A stretch of 62,029 nt of DNA, from the IMG/VR virus record IMGVR_UViG_3300044980_000053, positions 1-62,029 of that record. One strand, written 5' to 3'. Made by a program: the position numbers and the translations under genes. The stretch is from a virus. Each line of letters opens with the position of its first letter. Position 1 is the first letter of the stretch. Below, piece after piece: positions 49,131 through 59,031 of the stretch. The notes beneath the pieces are model-generated. The model was not told the origin of the DNA, did no database searches, and saw only the letters and a program-made list of their open reading frames with translations.

Positions 49131-49687
49131 CTCGATATTTAGGCGTTGATCCTTCTTTAACGGGTACCGGTCTTTGTTTAATTGATGACGGTGGATCCGT
49201 TAGAAACTTCAGACTCGAGACTGTTGACACCAGAGATCTCCGCGGCCCTGGACGTCTACTCACTATACGCCGAGCACTTGAAGAGTTCCTGATAGAACGT
49301 CCTACGCTTGTTGGAGTGGAGAGCTACGCGTTCAACGCTGTTGGTCGCGTATTTCAACTCGGTGAACTAGGCGGCGTGCTGCGGGTAGCGATCTACGAAG
49401 CGGGCATCCCATTCGTAGAAGTCGCACCTGTACAGCTGAAGAAGTACGCCACGGGCAACACGAATGCTGAAAAGCGCGACATCGTGTGTGCCGCCGCCGA
49501 GATCATTGGTGCGCCTGTCGACGATGACAACCAGGCCGACGCTATTTTTTTAGCTCTCATCGCTAGTTCCATGTCTGTCGCTGACAAGCGCTTGACGCCG
49601 GCACAGAATGCCGTCATCATGCGGCTCCGGAATCCGGGCAAGAAGAAGACGCGTCGACGCCCGCGACGCAATAAGACGGCGATCTAG
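49127..49687 (+). CDS. RuvC-like Holliday junction resolvase (186 aa)
   Basis: RNase H-fold acidic residues are visible: D8 (YLGVDPSLTGTG), E65 (VGVESYAF) and D132-D138 (DDDNQADA), plus KKYATGN in the usual place. The enzyme cuts branched DNA before packaging or in recombination. The C-terminus is strongly basic (KKKTRRRPRRNK). The start overlaps the HNH gene by 4 nt. Confidence 0.88.
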   Translation: MTRYLGVDPSLTGTGLCLIDDGGSVRNFRLETVDTRDLRGPGRLLTIRRALEEFLIERPTLVGVESYAFNAVGRVFQLGELGGVLRVAIYEAGIPFVEVAPVQLKKYATGNTNAEKRDIVCAAAEIIGAPVDDDNQADAIFLALIASSMSVADKRLTPAQNAVIMRLRNPGKKKTRRRPRRNKTAI

Positions 49688-49706
49688 CCACCAAGGAGCA
49701 TGCTAA

Positions 49707-51935
49707 GTGATCTCAGGTACCGAGGTTTTCTCGCACCCGACAACTGTACTCAAACGAGATGGTAAAACTACTCAACCGTTTATAGAGGACAAAATTGTTC
49801 AGGCAATTAGAGGCGCATGGATTGAAGCGGAGGGCGTGGTAGACGAGGCGGCACTCGTCAAAGTAACAAGACTGGCAATTTCGTCTCTGCCTATTGGCGT
49901 GGCATCTGTCGAACAAGTTCAAGATTCTGTAGAGACTTCCCTAATGAAGTTGCAGAAGTTCTCTATAGCAAAAGCCTATATTGTCCATAGGCAGCGCCGA
50001 GCAGAAGCTCGTGCTGATCGCAAGAAGCCAGATGCTGCTGCGATCTCCGGTTATATTCACGCATCGAAGTACGCCCGCCATCGAGACGATCTTGGCCGCC
50101 GCGAAGTTTATGACGAGACTGTGGCGCGCGTCGAAGATATGCACTTGCGGCGTTTCGCGCATATTGACGGGTTTAATACGGAGATTCGAGAGGCCTTCGA
50201 TTTAGTCCGTGAACAGCGCGTGCTACCTAGCATGCGCACTCTCCAGTTCGGAGGGGCAGCCATCGAGACCAATCATGCGCGCGCATATAACTGCAGCGCG
50301 TCGCTAGTGGATCGCCCTCGTGTGTTTGCAGAAGCTATGTTCCTTCTCCTATCGGGTTGCGGCGTTGGCTATTCCGTACAATACGACCACGTCGATAAGT
50401 TACCGAAGCTCGGTCGCATCAACACGAAGAGCGTGATTCATCACGTCATTCAAGACTCCATCGAGGGATGGGCAGACGCTCTAGATACCTTGGTTAATAG
50501 TTATCTGACCGGCGACTACGTCGAATTCTCCTATCACCTAATCAGACCAGCAGGATCTCCACTCAGAACAAGCGGTGGCAAGGCGCCTGGACACCTCAAG
50601 CTTCGCGAATCTATCGAGACGGTTCGCCGTGTTCTAGACGGCGCACAAGAACGAAAGCTACGCCCAATTGAGTGTCACAAGATTTTCTGTGCTGCAGCAT
50701 CCGCAGTGCTCTCCGGGGGCATTCGCAGATCTGCAATGATTGCGCTGTTCTCTCCAGAGGACGCCGAAATGCTCAACGCGAAGACTAACCCACAGTGGTT
50801 TAAGGATAACCCGGATTTTGCGTACGCTAACAACAGCGTTGTTCTTCAGCTTGAAGACGTTCGCAAAAAACAACTCAAGAGGGTTCTTCAAATGACCAGG
50901 AGCTATGGAGAACCTGGTTTCTTTTTTGCAAGTAGCCCGACACACGTGACCAACCCGTGTTGCGAAATTGCTCTCGACCCAGTATTCGTTGACGAGAATG
51001 GTAATCAGCACACCGGCTGGTCAATGTGTAACCTGTCTGAGATTAATGCGGCCAGGCTAGATACTCTTAATGACTTCGAGCGCGCTGCACGAGCGGCCAC
51101 GCTCATAGGCACTATGCAGGCGACCTATACGGATTTTCCATATCTAGGAAAGGTAACTGAAAAGATCGTTCGGAGAGACGCGCTATTGGGCGTAGGTATG
51201 ACGGGTATTCAGGACCGTCCGGACATAGCTCGAAACTACGACTATCAGAAAGTCGTCGCAGAGAAGTGCGTGCGATGGAACACCGAATTCGCTGAGAAAC
51301 TTGGCATCAACGCCGCTGCTCGCATTACTTGCGTCAAGCCGAGCGGGACGACGTCTCTCGAGCTTGGGTCTGTAGGATCCGGCATTCACCCTCACCACGC
51401 GCGTCGTTATATTCGGCGCGTGACGGCTGATGAACTCGAAGCTGTATTTCAAGAGTTTCGCAAGGTAAACGCAGGAATGTGCGTGCGTAAGCCGGATGGC
51501 AAGTGGGTTATTGAATTTCCTGTTGAGGCGCCTGAAGGTGCCTTAGTAAAGGAAGACGTGTCTGCCGTTCAATTCTTGGAAATGGTTCGCCAGACTCAGC
51601 TAGCTTGGGTCAAGACCGGGACGGCGCGCGGCGCCCTGAATCACAATGTATCTAACACAGCGGTCGTTCGCGAAAATGAGTGGGATGAAGTCGCAGAATA
51701 CCTTTGGAAAAACAAGGAGTGCTTCACTGGTGTATCTCTTCTGTCGGACACAGGGGATACCGACTACGCTTTTGCTCCTCTAGAAGCCGTTAAGAACGAA
51801 GCTCAGGAGAGACGGTGGAACGAGCTTTGTATGCTCTATAAAACCGTGGATTATTCTGCTATGTACGAGGAGAGCGATGAGACTGCTCTACGGGGTGAGA
51901 TTGCCTGCGCGGGCGGCGCGTGCTCTATTGCTTGA
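49707..51935 (+). CDS. nrdJ: Adenosylcobalamin-dependent (class II) ribonucleotide reductase (742 aa)
   Basis: The N-terminus TTVLKRDGKTTQPF resembles an ATP-cone. LLLSGCGVGYSVQYDHVDKL is typical of class II enzymes. CCEIALDP and MCNLSEIN carry active-site Cys, VKPSGTTSLELGSVGSGIHP the phosphate/substrate loop, and CAGGACSIA the redox Cys pair at the C-terminus. It reduces ribonucleotides to deoxyribonucleotides using B12. At 742 residues it is close to the monomeric class. GTG start after AAGGAG. It supplies precursors for replication. Confidence 0.88.
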   Translation: MISGTEVFSHPTTVLKRDGKTTQPFIEDKIVQAIRGAWIEAEGVVDEAALVKVTRLAISSLPIGVASVEQVQDSVETSLMKLQKFSIAKAYIVHRQRRAEARADRKKPDAAAISGYIHASKYARHRDDLGRREVYDETVARVEDMHLRRFAHIDGFNTEIREAFDLVREQRVLPSMRTLQFGGAAIETNHARAYNCSASLVDRPRVFAEAMFLLLSGCGVGYSVQYDHVDKLPKLGRINTKSVIHHVIQDSIEGWADALDTLVNSYLTGDYVEFSYHLIRPAGSPLRTSGGKAPGHLKLRESIETVRRVLDGAQERKLRPIECHKIFCAAASAVLSGGIRRSAMIALFSPEDAEMLNAKTNPQWFKDNPDFAYANNSVVLQLEDVRKKQLKRVLQMTRSYGEPGFFFASSPTHVTNPCCEIALDPVFVDENGNQHTGWSMCNLSEINAARLDTLNDFERAARAATLIGTMQATYTDFPYLGKVTEKIVRRDALLGVGMTGIQDRPDIARNYDYQKVVAEKCVRWNTEFAEKLGINAAARITCVKPSGTTSLELGSVGSGIHPHHARRYIRRVTADELEAVFQEFRKVNAGMCVRKPDGKWVIEFPVEAPEGALVKEDVSAVQFLEMVRQTQLAWVKTGTARGALNHNVSNTAVVRENEWDEVAEYLWKNKECFTGVSLLSDTGDTDYAFAPLEAVKNEAQERRWNELCMLYKTVDYSAMYEESDETALRGEIACAGGACSIA

Positions 51936-51938
51936 ATC

Positions 51939-52154
51939 ATGAAGTGTTCTAACTGTAACGAGTCCCTCCCGCCCTCAGAGGGCCTCGTTCTACGCCACAA
52001 TGACGAGTTCATTGCTGCTATCTGCCCGGCTTGTTCTGAGGGCGTAGCCGTCGGCTCTCTGAGCGTTAAGAGAGACACTACAGGGGCGTTCGAGTACTCC
52101 CAGTGGAGTCCTGTAGCTCAGCTGGCGCAGCTGAGAGCTCACAGCAAGCGGTGA
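51939..52154 (+). CDS. Small zinc-finger-like protein (71 aa)
   Basis: CSNCNESLPP and CPACSEG form two CxxC pairs for one metal. The rest is short and unstructured-looking. It starts 4 nt after the reductase and may regulate or accompany it; no evidence beyond position. Confidence 0.6.
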   Translation: MKCSNCNESLPPSEGLVLRHNDEFIAAICPACSEGVAVGSLSVKRDTTGAFEYSQWSPVAQLAQLRAHSKR

Positions 52155-52157
52155 GCC

Positions 52158-52433
52158 GTGAGCAAGGTCGAGCACCTGCTCGGGCTCACGCCTGCCTTGA
52201 AACGTGTTGCCTGGGCCTACCTACGACGCGGTGAGGGCGTCTACAGCACGGATTTATTGGGGTTCGATCGTGTTGTTGTGAAAGAGCTTTACCCGCTACA
52301 GTCCCCGGCCGATGCGCCACCACAGGGCGGCATGATCGTCGAGTTCTGGCGAGTCGGCAGGCGCGTACGCTGGCTAGACTTCGGCTGCCGCGTTACGGGC
52401 GGTGGCGGGGATCCTATTATTCGCGAAGTTTAA
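52158..52433 (+). CDS. Unknown small protein (91 aa, GTG start)
   Basis: GTG start; MSKVEHLLGLTPALKRVAWA is followed by a beta-rich part (GGMIVEFWRVGRRVRWLDFG). No family is recognised. It overlaps the convergent gene at 52430 by 4 nt, which supports this as the end of the plus block. Confidence 0.55.
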   Translation: MSKVEHLLGLTPALKRVAWAYLRRGEGVYSTDLLGFDRVVVKELYPLQSPADAPPQGGMIVEFWRVGRRVRWLDFGCRVTGGGGDPIIREV

Positions 52434-52642
52434 GGCTTAACTTCGGCCGCCCGTGCAAGGGCGGCTAGCTGCTCGAGCACAAGGTAACCCAGCGTAGCTA
52501 CGGTACCGGAGGGAACGACACCGACGCCCTTCTGACAAGTTACGAAGCGAACCATACCGTTGTCTAAGACCTCGGCAAATACGGTAGTCTCATCACTCGG
52601 CGCGCCGCCGGGATATTCTCTGGTTTCTACGGTGTTGCTCAT
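52430..52642 (-). CDS. Unknown small protein, tail block (70 aa)
   Basis: ATG at 52642 has AAGGAAACT upstream (an earlier start lies inside the 818-residue gene). The product has a beta-rich middle (TTVFAEVLDNGMVRFVTCQK) and a helical end (LEQLAALARAAEVKP). It follows the large tail protein by 7 nt. Function unknown. Confidence 0.6.
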   Translation of the reverse strand: MSNTVETREYPGGAPSDETTVFAEVLDNGMVRFVTCQKGVGVVPSGTVATLGYLVLEQLAALARAAEVKP

Positions 52643-52649
52643 AGTTTCC

Positions 52650-55106
52650 TTAGATAGCGTAGCCCGTCTGGAAGTGGTTCCACCGGCGCCTAACGCGCCC
52701 GATAGAGAGCGTATACGGACCGCCAGAGCCTGCGTTCGTCTGGGTGTTAAACCAAACGCTGACAGGATTTCCAGTGATAGACGTTCCGGCCTGAGCCACA
52801 TTGGCAACTAGCGCGCCGTTGATGAACAACCTGGCGCGGTAGTTAGTACCACCCGCTGAGTTCATGTTGGGACCGCAAATCTCTAGCTTCATCAGATAGA
52901 GAGTGTTAGCCACAACGGGAACGCCAGTGGATGTGAAGGTTTGCGAGTCGGCGTTGAAGTTGAGCTGCCAGCTGCCGTACGAGAAATCCCAGTGAGCGGT
53001 GATAGCGTCACTGCCGATCTTAACGCCTAGGTCTGTTGAGAACTCGTGGCTCGAGTCGTCAACAGTGCCAGTCTTGACGAGGAACTCTAGGGTGTACTCA
53101 AGGTTTGAGTCGGCCCAGGCTTCCTCTGGACCGGTAAGAGCAGAGGTACCTGTACCTGTTCCATTGCCAAGCGTTTGCAACGTGACCGTTCGCTGACTAA
53201 GGCCAGAGGCCGGAAGATTGTAACTGATAGCGTCGCTGCTTGCGGACAAGTTCATCAGACCCTGCGTATACGTCCAACAATCTGGCAGAACGGTGTACAG
53301 AATCTGCACGTCCAACAGAAGGATATTGCTGCCAGAGATTGTGCAGCTAAAGGACAGACTCAGTTTTTCTGTTAGAAGACTCTGGTGGGGGAGATGCCCA
53401 GACGTGGGGGATGCTCCTACGACAAGAGCCTCTGTAGTGCCGGTCGTAGCGGTTGTTACGCCATTAGCAACAACAGTACTTAGCCCAGATGGCGATAGGT
53501 TCGTCGACTTTAGAGCAACGTCAAGTACGTTGGATGCGTTGTTTGAAAGATAATAGACGACGATGCCGTTGATGATGGCGTTCGACGGGACGGACTCCGA
53601 CAGAGGAAGAACCCAGACGTCGCTAGACGTGGTCAATTCGACATCTACGCCTGTCACGCTGGGACTGCCTGCGGAGGCGGCACCGTCTACGGGGTCGAGA
53701 TGAACTATTGTCTGCAGCCCTGTGCCGTGTGTCCAGTCCTCATCAACCTCAGAGACCTGACCCATTCGGTAACCCGTGTGGTCAATAAGGGACCGAGGAT
53801 TTCCGAGATAGTCGTTGAACGTTCTAAGAGGCGTGTAGTTGGTCTCTGCCGGGGCCTTGTCGCTGTGCACGAAGTTCGCCATCGTAGCGATCTGCGTACC
53901 TAGCGGCCCAGCAGTGAGATACGTGCCGACCGTAGGGCCCTCGATCTTGGCGGCGCCGGAAGCGCTGCCAGCGAGGTCGCTGACGATCTTGGATAGCTGC
54001 GCTTGAACCGTGGTTGCAGGATTGGTCGTGCCGTCTGCCCAGTTGGGACCGCCGCTGTACGAAATGTTTGCGGCTGTATACGCACCTAGCGGCTGATTGG
54101 TGGCGCCCTGTGCGATTGCAACGCCAGTGTCAAAAACGAGTTCGCCGTTGATTACCTTGCAGATGTGTAGCGCGTTAACGAGGAGCTCGGGGTGGACGCG
54201 GGAGTTGAAGAGACTGGAGGCGGAGATCAGCGTGTTACTGTTCTCCGGGATGGACTGGCGGCGACCTCCTGTAGATGAGGTGCTGCTCACTTGTGAGAAT
54301 TGAACCGCCAGTGAATCGCCTTCCGCGAGCACCTGGGATGGGTTCGACGTAAAGAAACCTGCAAGATTGGCGGGGCTAAGCGTGTAACCAACGCCGTCTA
54401 TATTGCCAGAAATGTATTGCTTGGTTTGTGGCACCAATAACAAATCAGTGCCGGAGCCGCCACCGACCAGTGTCGCGTTCACGAGCTGTGTGTTGTCTGG
54501 CGATGCAGGTATTAGCGCATTGAGCGCGGAGATGACCTGAGACATCGTTGTAGTACCGGATACAGCGACGATAGAAATCGTGCGCTCGTAAGTATTCTCC
54601 GTCGAGAGAGTACAAGAAAACGAGGCACCAGAACTTATGGTGATGTTGATCTCGTCGCCAGCGGCGTAGGCGCGGCGCAGGGATTGGACCTGGACAGTCT
54701 GCGCGGAGTCAGAGGCGCGCTTGAGGTAGAGCGAGCCGTAGAAGGATTGGACGGGTGGAACAGGCGAGGCCTGAGCTGAACCAGGTGTCAGGCCTGGTAG
54801 GATGTATAGGACGTCGCTGAGTGTAAAAATGCCAGAGGCGGCGTCAGTGGTACTGCCAGGCCAACTAATAGTACCAGGACCTGCCAGGAGCATTCTTTGC
54901 TGCGAATCACGCAGATACAACGAGTCGTTCTCCACAGACCTGAGAACTTCAAACCGCTGCCGAAGGCATTCAATACTTCTTCCAAGAACAGTTTGGTTTA
55001 ATGCTTCACCGTTTTGCGGGGGTAGCACCGAGGCAAGGTTATTTTCGCCATCGTCAGAAGCCGTGTTCTGCGAGTAATCGACAAACGGGGTTACTGGACC
55101 AGACAT
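52650..55106 (-). CDS. Large tail-fibre-like structural protein (818 aa)
   Basis: Ser/Thr/Gly/Asn-rich and beta-rich throughout, with a coiled-coil-like part near residue 40-65 (SIECLRQRFEVLRSVENDSL) and a C-terminal lectin-like beta domain (ARLFINGALVANV, YTLSIGRVRRRW). Composition and position fit a tail fibre or receptor-binding protein. No family motif is certain. Confidence 0.7.
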   Translation of the reverse strand: MSGPVTPFVDYSQNTASDDGENNLASVLPPQNGEALNQTVLGRSIECLRQRFEVLRSVENDSLYLRDSQQRMLLAGPGTISWPGSTTDAASGIFTLSDVLYILPGLTPGSAQASPVPPVQSFYGSLYLKRASDSAQTVQVQSLRRAYAAGDEINITISSGASFSCTLSTENTYERTISIVAVSGTTTMSQVISALNALIPASPDNTQLVNATLVGGGSGTDLLLVPQTKQYISGNIDGVGYTLSPANLAGFFTSNPSQVLAEGDSLAVQFSQVSSTSSTGGRRQSIPENSNTLISASSLFNSRVHPELLVNALHICKVINGELVFDTGVAIAQGATNQPLGAYTAANISYSGGPNWADGTTNPATTVQAQLSKIVSDLAGSASGAAKIEGPTVGTYLTAGPLGTQIATMANFVHSDKAPAETNYTPLRTFNDYLGNPRSLIDHTGYRMGQVSEVDEDWTHGTGLQTIVHLDPVDGAASAGSPSVTGVDVELTTSSDVWVLPLSESVPSNAIINGIVVYYLSNNASNVLDVALKSTNLSPSGLSTVVANGVTTATTGTTEALVVGASPTSGHLPHQSLLTEKLSLSFSCTISGSNILLLDVQILYTVLPDCWTYTQGLMNLSASSDAISYNLPASGLSQRTVTLQTLGNGTGTGTSALTGPEEAWADSNLEYTLEFLVKTGTVDDSSHEFSTDLGVKIGSDAITAHWDFSYGSWQLNFNADSQTFTSTGVPVVANTLYLMKLEICGPNMNSAGGTNYRARLFINGALVANVAQAGTSITGNPVSVWFNTQTNAGSGGPYTLSIGRVRRRWNHFQTGYAI

Positions 55107-55108
55107 GG

Positions 55109-56095
55109 TTAAGCAGCTCCTGCGAACAAGGTCACTTCAACAGGTTTGTCTTTGAAGAGACTGTCTTGACAAACTTTGACATCCCAGCGTGTAAGTTTAC
55201 ACCCACCAAAGCGAATACGCCAATCGATGAAATCTTCAAACGTGAGATCCATTTTGGCGCGATTGCAAATAATGCAACAGGGAACTACGTTAGTTCGATG
55301 GTAGCCCTGATCGTTATCAACTCGATCAATGCCCGAATAGCGATAGACATCTTCGTATCCCTTACCTTTGGCTCTTCTTGTATTAGTGCCGGCGGCGGCG
55401 CAGTAAAAACAAGGAGCCTCAAACAAAATGCGACACTCTTCGTCTGTCAAATCCCAGCCAATACCTCGACTACGTGCGTTTGCTTTACCTTGTTTGATAA
55501 TGCAGTTGCGTGCGATCTTATCCCGGTCTTTGTGAATCCGCGAGCAGCCACAGCTAGTGGTATGTCCTGATCGAAGATCGTGTCCGCTTACAACGATTTC
55601 CCGTTCAGTACACGTACAACAGCATACCCAATAACCTTTATCTCTTGGCGCGCCTTCTGACATTGAAGCGAGACGCAACACCGTCAGTTGTCCATATGTG
55701 TTACCGACTTCATTTAATCGACGAATACATCCACAACTTCTTGTCTGTCCATCTGTTAGATGGCTTCCACGTACAATCACTTCAATACGTTCTTCGCATG
55801 CACAGACACAAATCCAGTAAGCTTCACCCTTCTTTCCTTTGTGCGACAAACGAACCACTGTAAGTAATCCATATACAGCACCTTGTCTATCTTTAGACAA
55901 CGCACATCCGCAACTTTTAGTTGCGCCACTGCGCAAACTCTGACCCATTACAGTAACTAACGTTTTGTCAGAACACGCACATTGGCACAAAAATCGTGTA
56001 CGTTTACTACCACCAGAGACGATAGATTCGGCACGCTCGATTACGGTGAGCTTGCCAAAAACATCACCAGATTGTATTGGGTTTTTTCGTGGCAT
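55109..56095 (-). CDS. HNH endonuclease with three zinc-type DNA-binding repeats (328 aa)
   Basis: Three repeats of GKLTVIE...CQCAC...LRSG.TKSCGC form occur at about residues 8-62, 68-118 and 122-180 (each with CxC and SCGC). A helical linker follows, then an HNH core: CFYC, YSGIDRVDNDQGYHRTNVV, CCIICNRAK. It is inserted between two tail genes with 2-nt gaps on each side. It probably acts as a homing endonuclease for a nearby site. Confidence 0.87.
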   Translation of the reverse strand: MPRKNPIQSGDVFGKLTVIERAESIVSGGSKRTRFLCQCACSDKTLVTVMGQSLRSGATKSCGCALSKDRQGAVYGLLTVVRLSHKGKKGEAYWICVCACEERIEVIVRGSHLTDGQTRSCGCIRRLNEVGNTYGQLTVLRLASMSEGAPRDKGYWVCCCTCTEREIVVSGHDLRSGHTTSCGCSRIHKDRDKIARNCIIKQGKANARSRGIGWDLTDEECRILFEAPCFYCAAAGTNTRRAKGKGYEDVYRYSGIDRVDNDQGYHRTNVVPCCIICNRAKMDLTFEDFIDWRIRFGGCKLTRWDVKVCQDSLFKDKPVEVTLFAGAA

Positions 56096-56097
56096 GT

Positions 56098-56643
56098 TTA
56101 TGGCGTAGCCTGGTACAACAGAGTCCAGCTCACGTCCACGGTTATCGCTGAAGTCTTCGCAATTGTTGGGAAAATTTGACGCGCTAGAAGGCGCGTAGTG
56201 CCTGGCGCGGTTCCAGGCGTGTCAGACGTAGACTGTGCGGTTCCGCCAGAAAACAGTCCGGCCTCGCTTATGTTCTGAGAATTAAGATCGCCGGATGGAA
56301 TCGTAATAATGAGCGTGACCTCGCCAGGGGCCAGGGTCACTTTTCCAGAATCGCCGATAACGTACCCTCCGATAGGGCTTTGGAGAGATATGTCAGAGCG
56401 AGTCGGCTGTGTTGTGCCAGATCCGAGACGGAGGCTGTAAATTTGATCCTGTAGAGGGGCAGGATCCGTAGCCCGTTGACATACCAATTCTACCAATAAA
56501 TTCGCCATGTTATAAGTAATTTGGTTGAATAGCTGGTGTTTACGCTTAATACCCCCAGTTACCGCGTCTCGCACTACGACTTGAAGGATCCCACGCATCG
56601 GTAGACCATCGCCAAAATCATTCATATCAGTGAGCGTAGACAT
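56098..56643 (-). CDS. Tail/baseplate-associated protein (181 aa)
   Basis: A beta-rich protein (GYVIGDSGKVTLAPGEVTLI, NISEAGLFSGGT) with an N-terminal strand set. The SEAGLFS pattern occurs in tail-fibre attachment or fibre proteins. It overlaps the 800-residue gene by 17 nt. Function by position. Confidence 0.65.
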   Translation of the reverse strand: MSTLTDMNDFGDGLPMRGILQVVVRDAVTGGIKRKHQLFNQITYNMANLLVELVCQRATDPAPLQDQIYSLRLGSGTTQPTRSDISLQSPIGGYVIGDSGKVTLAPGEVTLIITIPSGDLNSQNISEAGLFSGGTAQSTSDTPGTAPGTTRLLARQIFPTIAKTSAITVDVSWTLLYQATP

Positions 56644-59029
56644 TAATTGGCCTCTCGATAAGACTTATATCACGCGGTTGCGTTGAGGGGAACGTTGTTC
56701 CATCCCATCCCTGTACGCTGCCGTAACTTGCCGCAAGTAACATAGGATCGACGCCGCCGACAAGCAGAGGCATGTCATTGCCGCTGATGGAAGACGTAGA
56801 TAGATTTCCAATATTGGCCTGCATAAAGTTCACAGTAACCGTGGTACTATCCCAAGCGGTCAAACGCGTGATCGTACGACTCGTGTGGTTCACCGTATAG
56901 TCTACGTTTTCACGCAGTGCAAGGCCTCCAATTGTGCCTTCAATCCAAACGCGGTTTAGGTAAGCGTACCGAGGGGACGACGGCACGTCCGGCAACGTTA
57001 CTGGAACGCTGAGACTAGGAAACGACACACTCGGTGTAAATTCTTCGAGATGGTAAAAATCGCCCGCGTTCCATAAACCTTCTCCTACAGTAGGCGAATA
57101 GTCTGTAAAGACTACCTGGTCGGGACCGTAGACGCGGGATCCTACCAATCTTGCAAACGAAATCGGATCGTCAATTATATCAACGAGATCAGAAAAAAAA
57201 GTGGAAGGAACCGTCAGAGGGTACGTATATGCCGGTCTGGACCCAACAACGAGATCGTTCAAATCCGTAATGGACTGCGGAAAAGCCGTTCCGATAAGTG
57301 CAGAAATAGCCGCTGCATTAAAAGTGACAAAGAAGGTCTGGTACTTCAGATATTCATTAAACAACACATAAGCTACTCGATGCCTGTAAATATTTGAGGT
57401 CTCAGGAATAAAACCATCATCAGATGCTCCCACTATGAGACCTGGATCACCAACTTGTGCTTGATCAACGGGGTCAACCACGTTTAGAACATACAGAGGT
57501 GACGAAGTGCGACGAATTATGTCGGGGTACTGCCCGTCGATCGGGGTGAAAAGTTGTATTGGAATAACCGACGAGGCCCACCATGTCGGGCTCTGCACAT
57601 AATCCGTGACGGTTACCGCTGTCGTCAAAACCTCGAACGCGCTCAATACAGCACCAACGATAAGATCTGTTCTCAGCGGGGTTCCTGCTGGATACGTATA
57701 GTAATTAGTTAGCCCCGTGATGGGGTTCGTCGTCAACACGCGAACGTAGTTCGGGTCGCTGAAATCTACCGACTGATAAACCTCACCGTCGTTCTGCACG
57801 ACGGGGAATCCCATGACGACGTTGAGGGCAGACTCCACTCGATCAAAAACTGGACCCAGGATGTAAAGCTGAAAAATACCGCGGAGAAATCCTCGATAGG
57901 CCTCACTGCTAGGTCCCTGCCTTCCGATCATCGATCCGAAGTTGTTCGACAGAGTCATGCGATCTACGAGACCGTCTGGAACCCAGAACGACATCTGTAG
58001 TGATGGAGTCGTCGTACCAGGCGGTTCCTCGATCGAACCTGTTGTCGACAAACGGGGCGACGCGCCAGAGGCAGGAAACTGTTCTTGCTTCCAAGTGTAA
58101 TTTGCAGAGTACGGGCCCGGGTATCCCTGCCATGCAGTGATCGCAGTGATCGTACCTGACTCGTAGTTAACTACGTAGTCAATGTTCTCTTGCACTAGAC
58201 CTCCAGAAGGGGCCTGTGCGAAGATCTGCAGCGAGCCTTGGTCTATCCGTGTATGTGCGAGATTGCCTTGATTGCCAATAGTGAGATTAAAGATCTCGCC
58301 GTTGACCTGATTGTCGGCGGGCGTGCGTAGAACGACGTAGTTAACCGCGCCAGTCAAATTCGCAGGAATCGGCGTCTCGAGAGATACCCACAGGCCGCCT
58401 GTACGCACGAGCACGATATCGCAGTCGGCGTTCTTTCTCTGGAAGCCGTTGGGGCCCACGTCCAAGAATCGAATGATATCGCCCTTCATCACGCCTGACG
58501 GCGATGCGGGCGTCCAACTAGATACTGTGCTGTCGGTGAGCTCTCCACCGGTTTCGATGTCTACTGTGCGATAAGCGAAGCCAGGAAGAGGCGTGCCATT
58601 GCCAGAAGTATCTGTCGGGTCCGTGACAAACTGGAGATTCGGAAGCACGACGTCGAAGTCAATCGACGGCTCGAGGCTAGCGGTCGGTTCAAACGTCGTG
58701 TTGTCTAGTGAAGGGATCGAGACGAATTGCGAGCCATCAGGGTTCGACGGAGAGGTGACGAGCCAGCGATTGAGTTGCGTAGTAGAGCCCTCTTGAAAGG
58801 AAACCTCGTCTTCGCTGATCGTGACCAGCGTATAAAACTCCTTGTCGAAGGCGACGGCGTCCGTGAGGCACGGCGCGAGCGTGGCACTCGCGAGGTCCAA
58901 GAATGCCTGACCCATTAGCAACTCTTCGCCTTGACACAGAGCCTGGACCTGGTCTGCGTCGGCGAAGAATCGCTGCCAGAAGCCACTCAAGCCCTGGAAG
59001 AGAATCGATGGACTAGAAGGAACAGGCAT
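56627..59029 (-). CDS. Large baseplate/tail protein (800 aa)
   Basis: A helical N-terminus (LSGFWQRFFADADQVQALCQ) and long beta-rich body with repeated motifs like ENVDYVVNYESGTITAITAW and ENVDYTVNHTSRTITRLTAW (about 275-300 and 735-760). Such repeats are known in baseplate and tail-collar proteins. It follows the J-like gene by 2 nt. Family not assigned. Confidence 0.7.
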   Translation of the reverse strand: MPVPSSPSILFQGLSGFWQRFFADADQVQALCQGEELLMGQAFLDLASATLAPCLTDAVAFDKEFYTLVTISEDEVSFQEGSTTQLNRWLVTSPSNPDGSQFVSIPSLDNTTFEPTASLEPSIDFDVVLPNLQFVTDPTDTSGNGTPLPGFAYRTVDIETGGELTDSTVSSWTPASPSGVMKGDIIRFLDVGPNGFQRKNADCDIVLVRTGGLWVSLETPIPANLTGAVNYVVLRTPADNQVNGEIFNLTIGNQGNLAHTRIDQGSLQIFAQAPSGGLVQENIDYVVNYESGTITAITAWQGYPGPYSANYTWKQEQFPASGASPRLSTTGSIEEPPGTTTPSLQMSFWVPDGLVDRMTLSNNFGSMIGRQGPSSEAYRGFLRGIFQLYILGPVFDRVESALNVVMGFPVVQNDGEVYQSVDFSDPNYVRVLTTNPITGLTNYYTYPAGTPLRTDLIVGAVLSAFEVLTTAVTVTDYVQSPTWWASSVIPIQLFTPIDGQYPDIIRRTSSPLYVLNVVDPVDQAQVGDPGLIVGASDDGFIPETSNIYRHRVAYVLFNEYLKYQTFFVTFNAAAISALIGTAFPQSITDLNDLVVGSRPAYTYPLTVPSTFFSDLVDIIDDPISFARLVGSRVYGPDQVVFTDYSPTVGEGLWNAGDFYHLEEFTPSVSFPSLSVPVTLPDVPSSPRYAYLNRVWIEGTIGGLALRENVDYTVNHTSRTITRLTAWDSTTVTVNFMQANIGNLSTSSISGNDMPLLVGGVDPMLLAASYGSVQGWDGTTFPSTQPRDISLIERPINVYAH

Positions 59030-59031
59030 GA

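Noticed and set aside
55001-55570. Plus-strand 189-codon frame
   Set aside because: It overlaps the tail-fibre and HNH genes on the other strand and has no recognisable domain.
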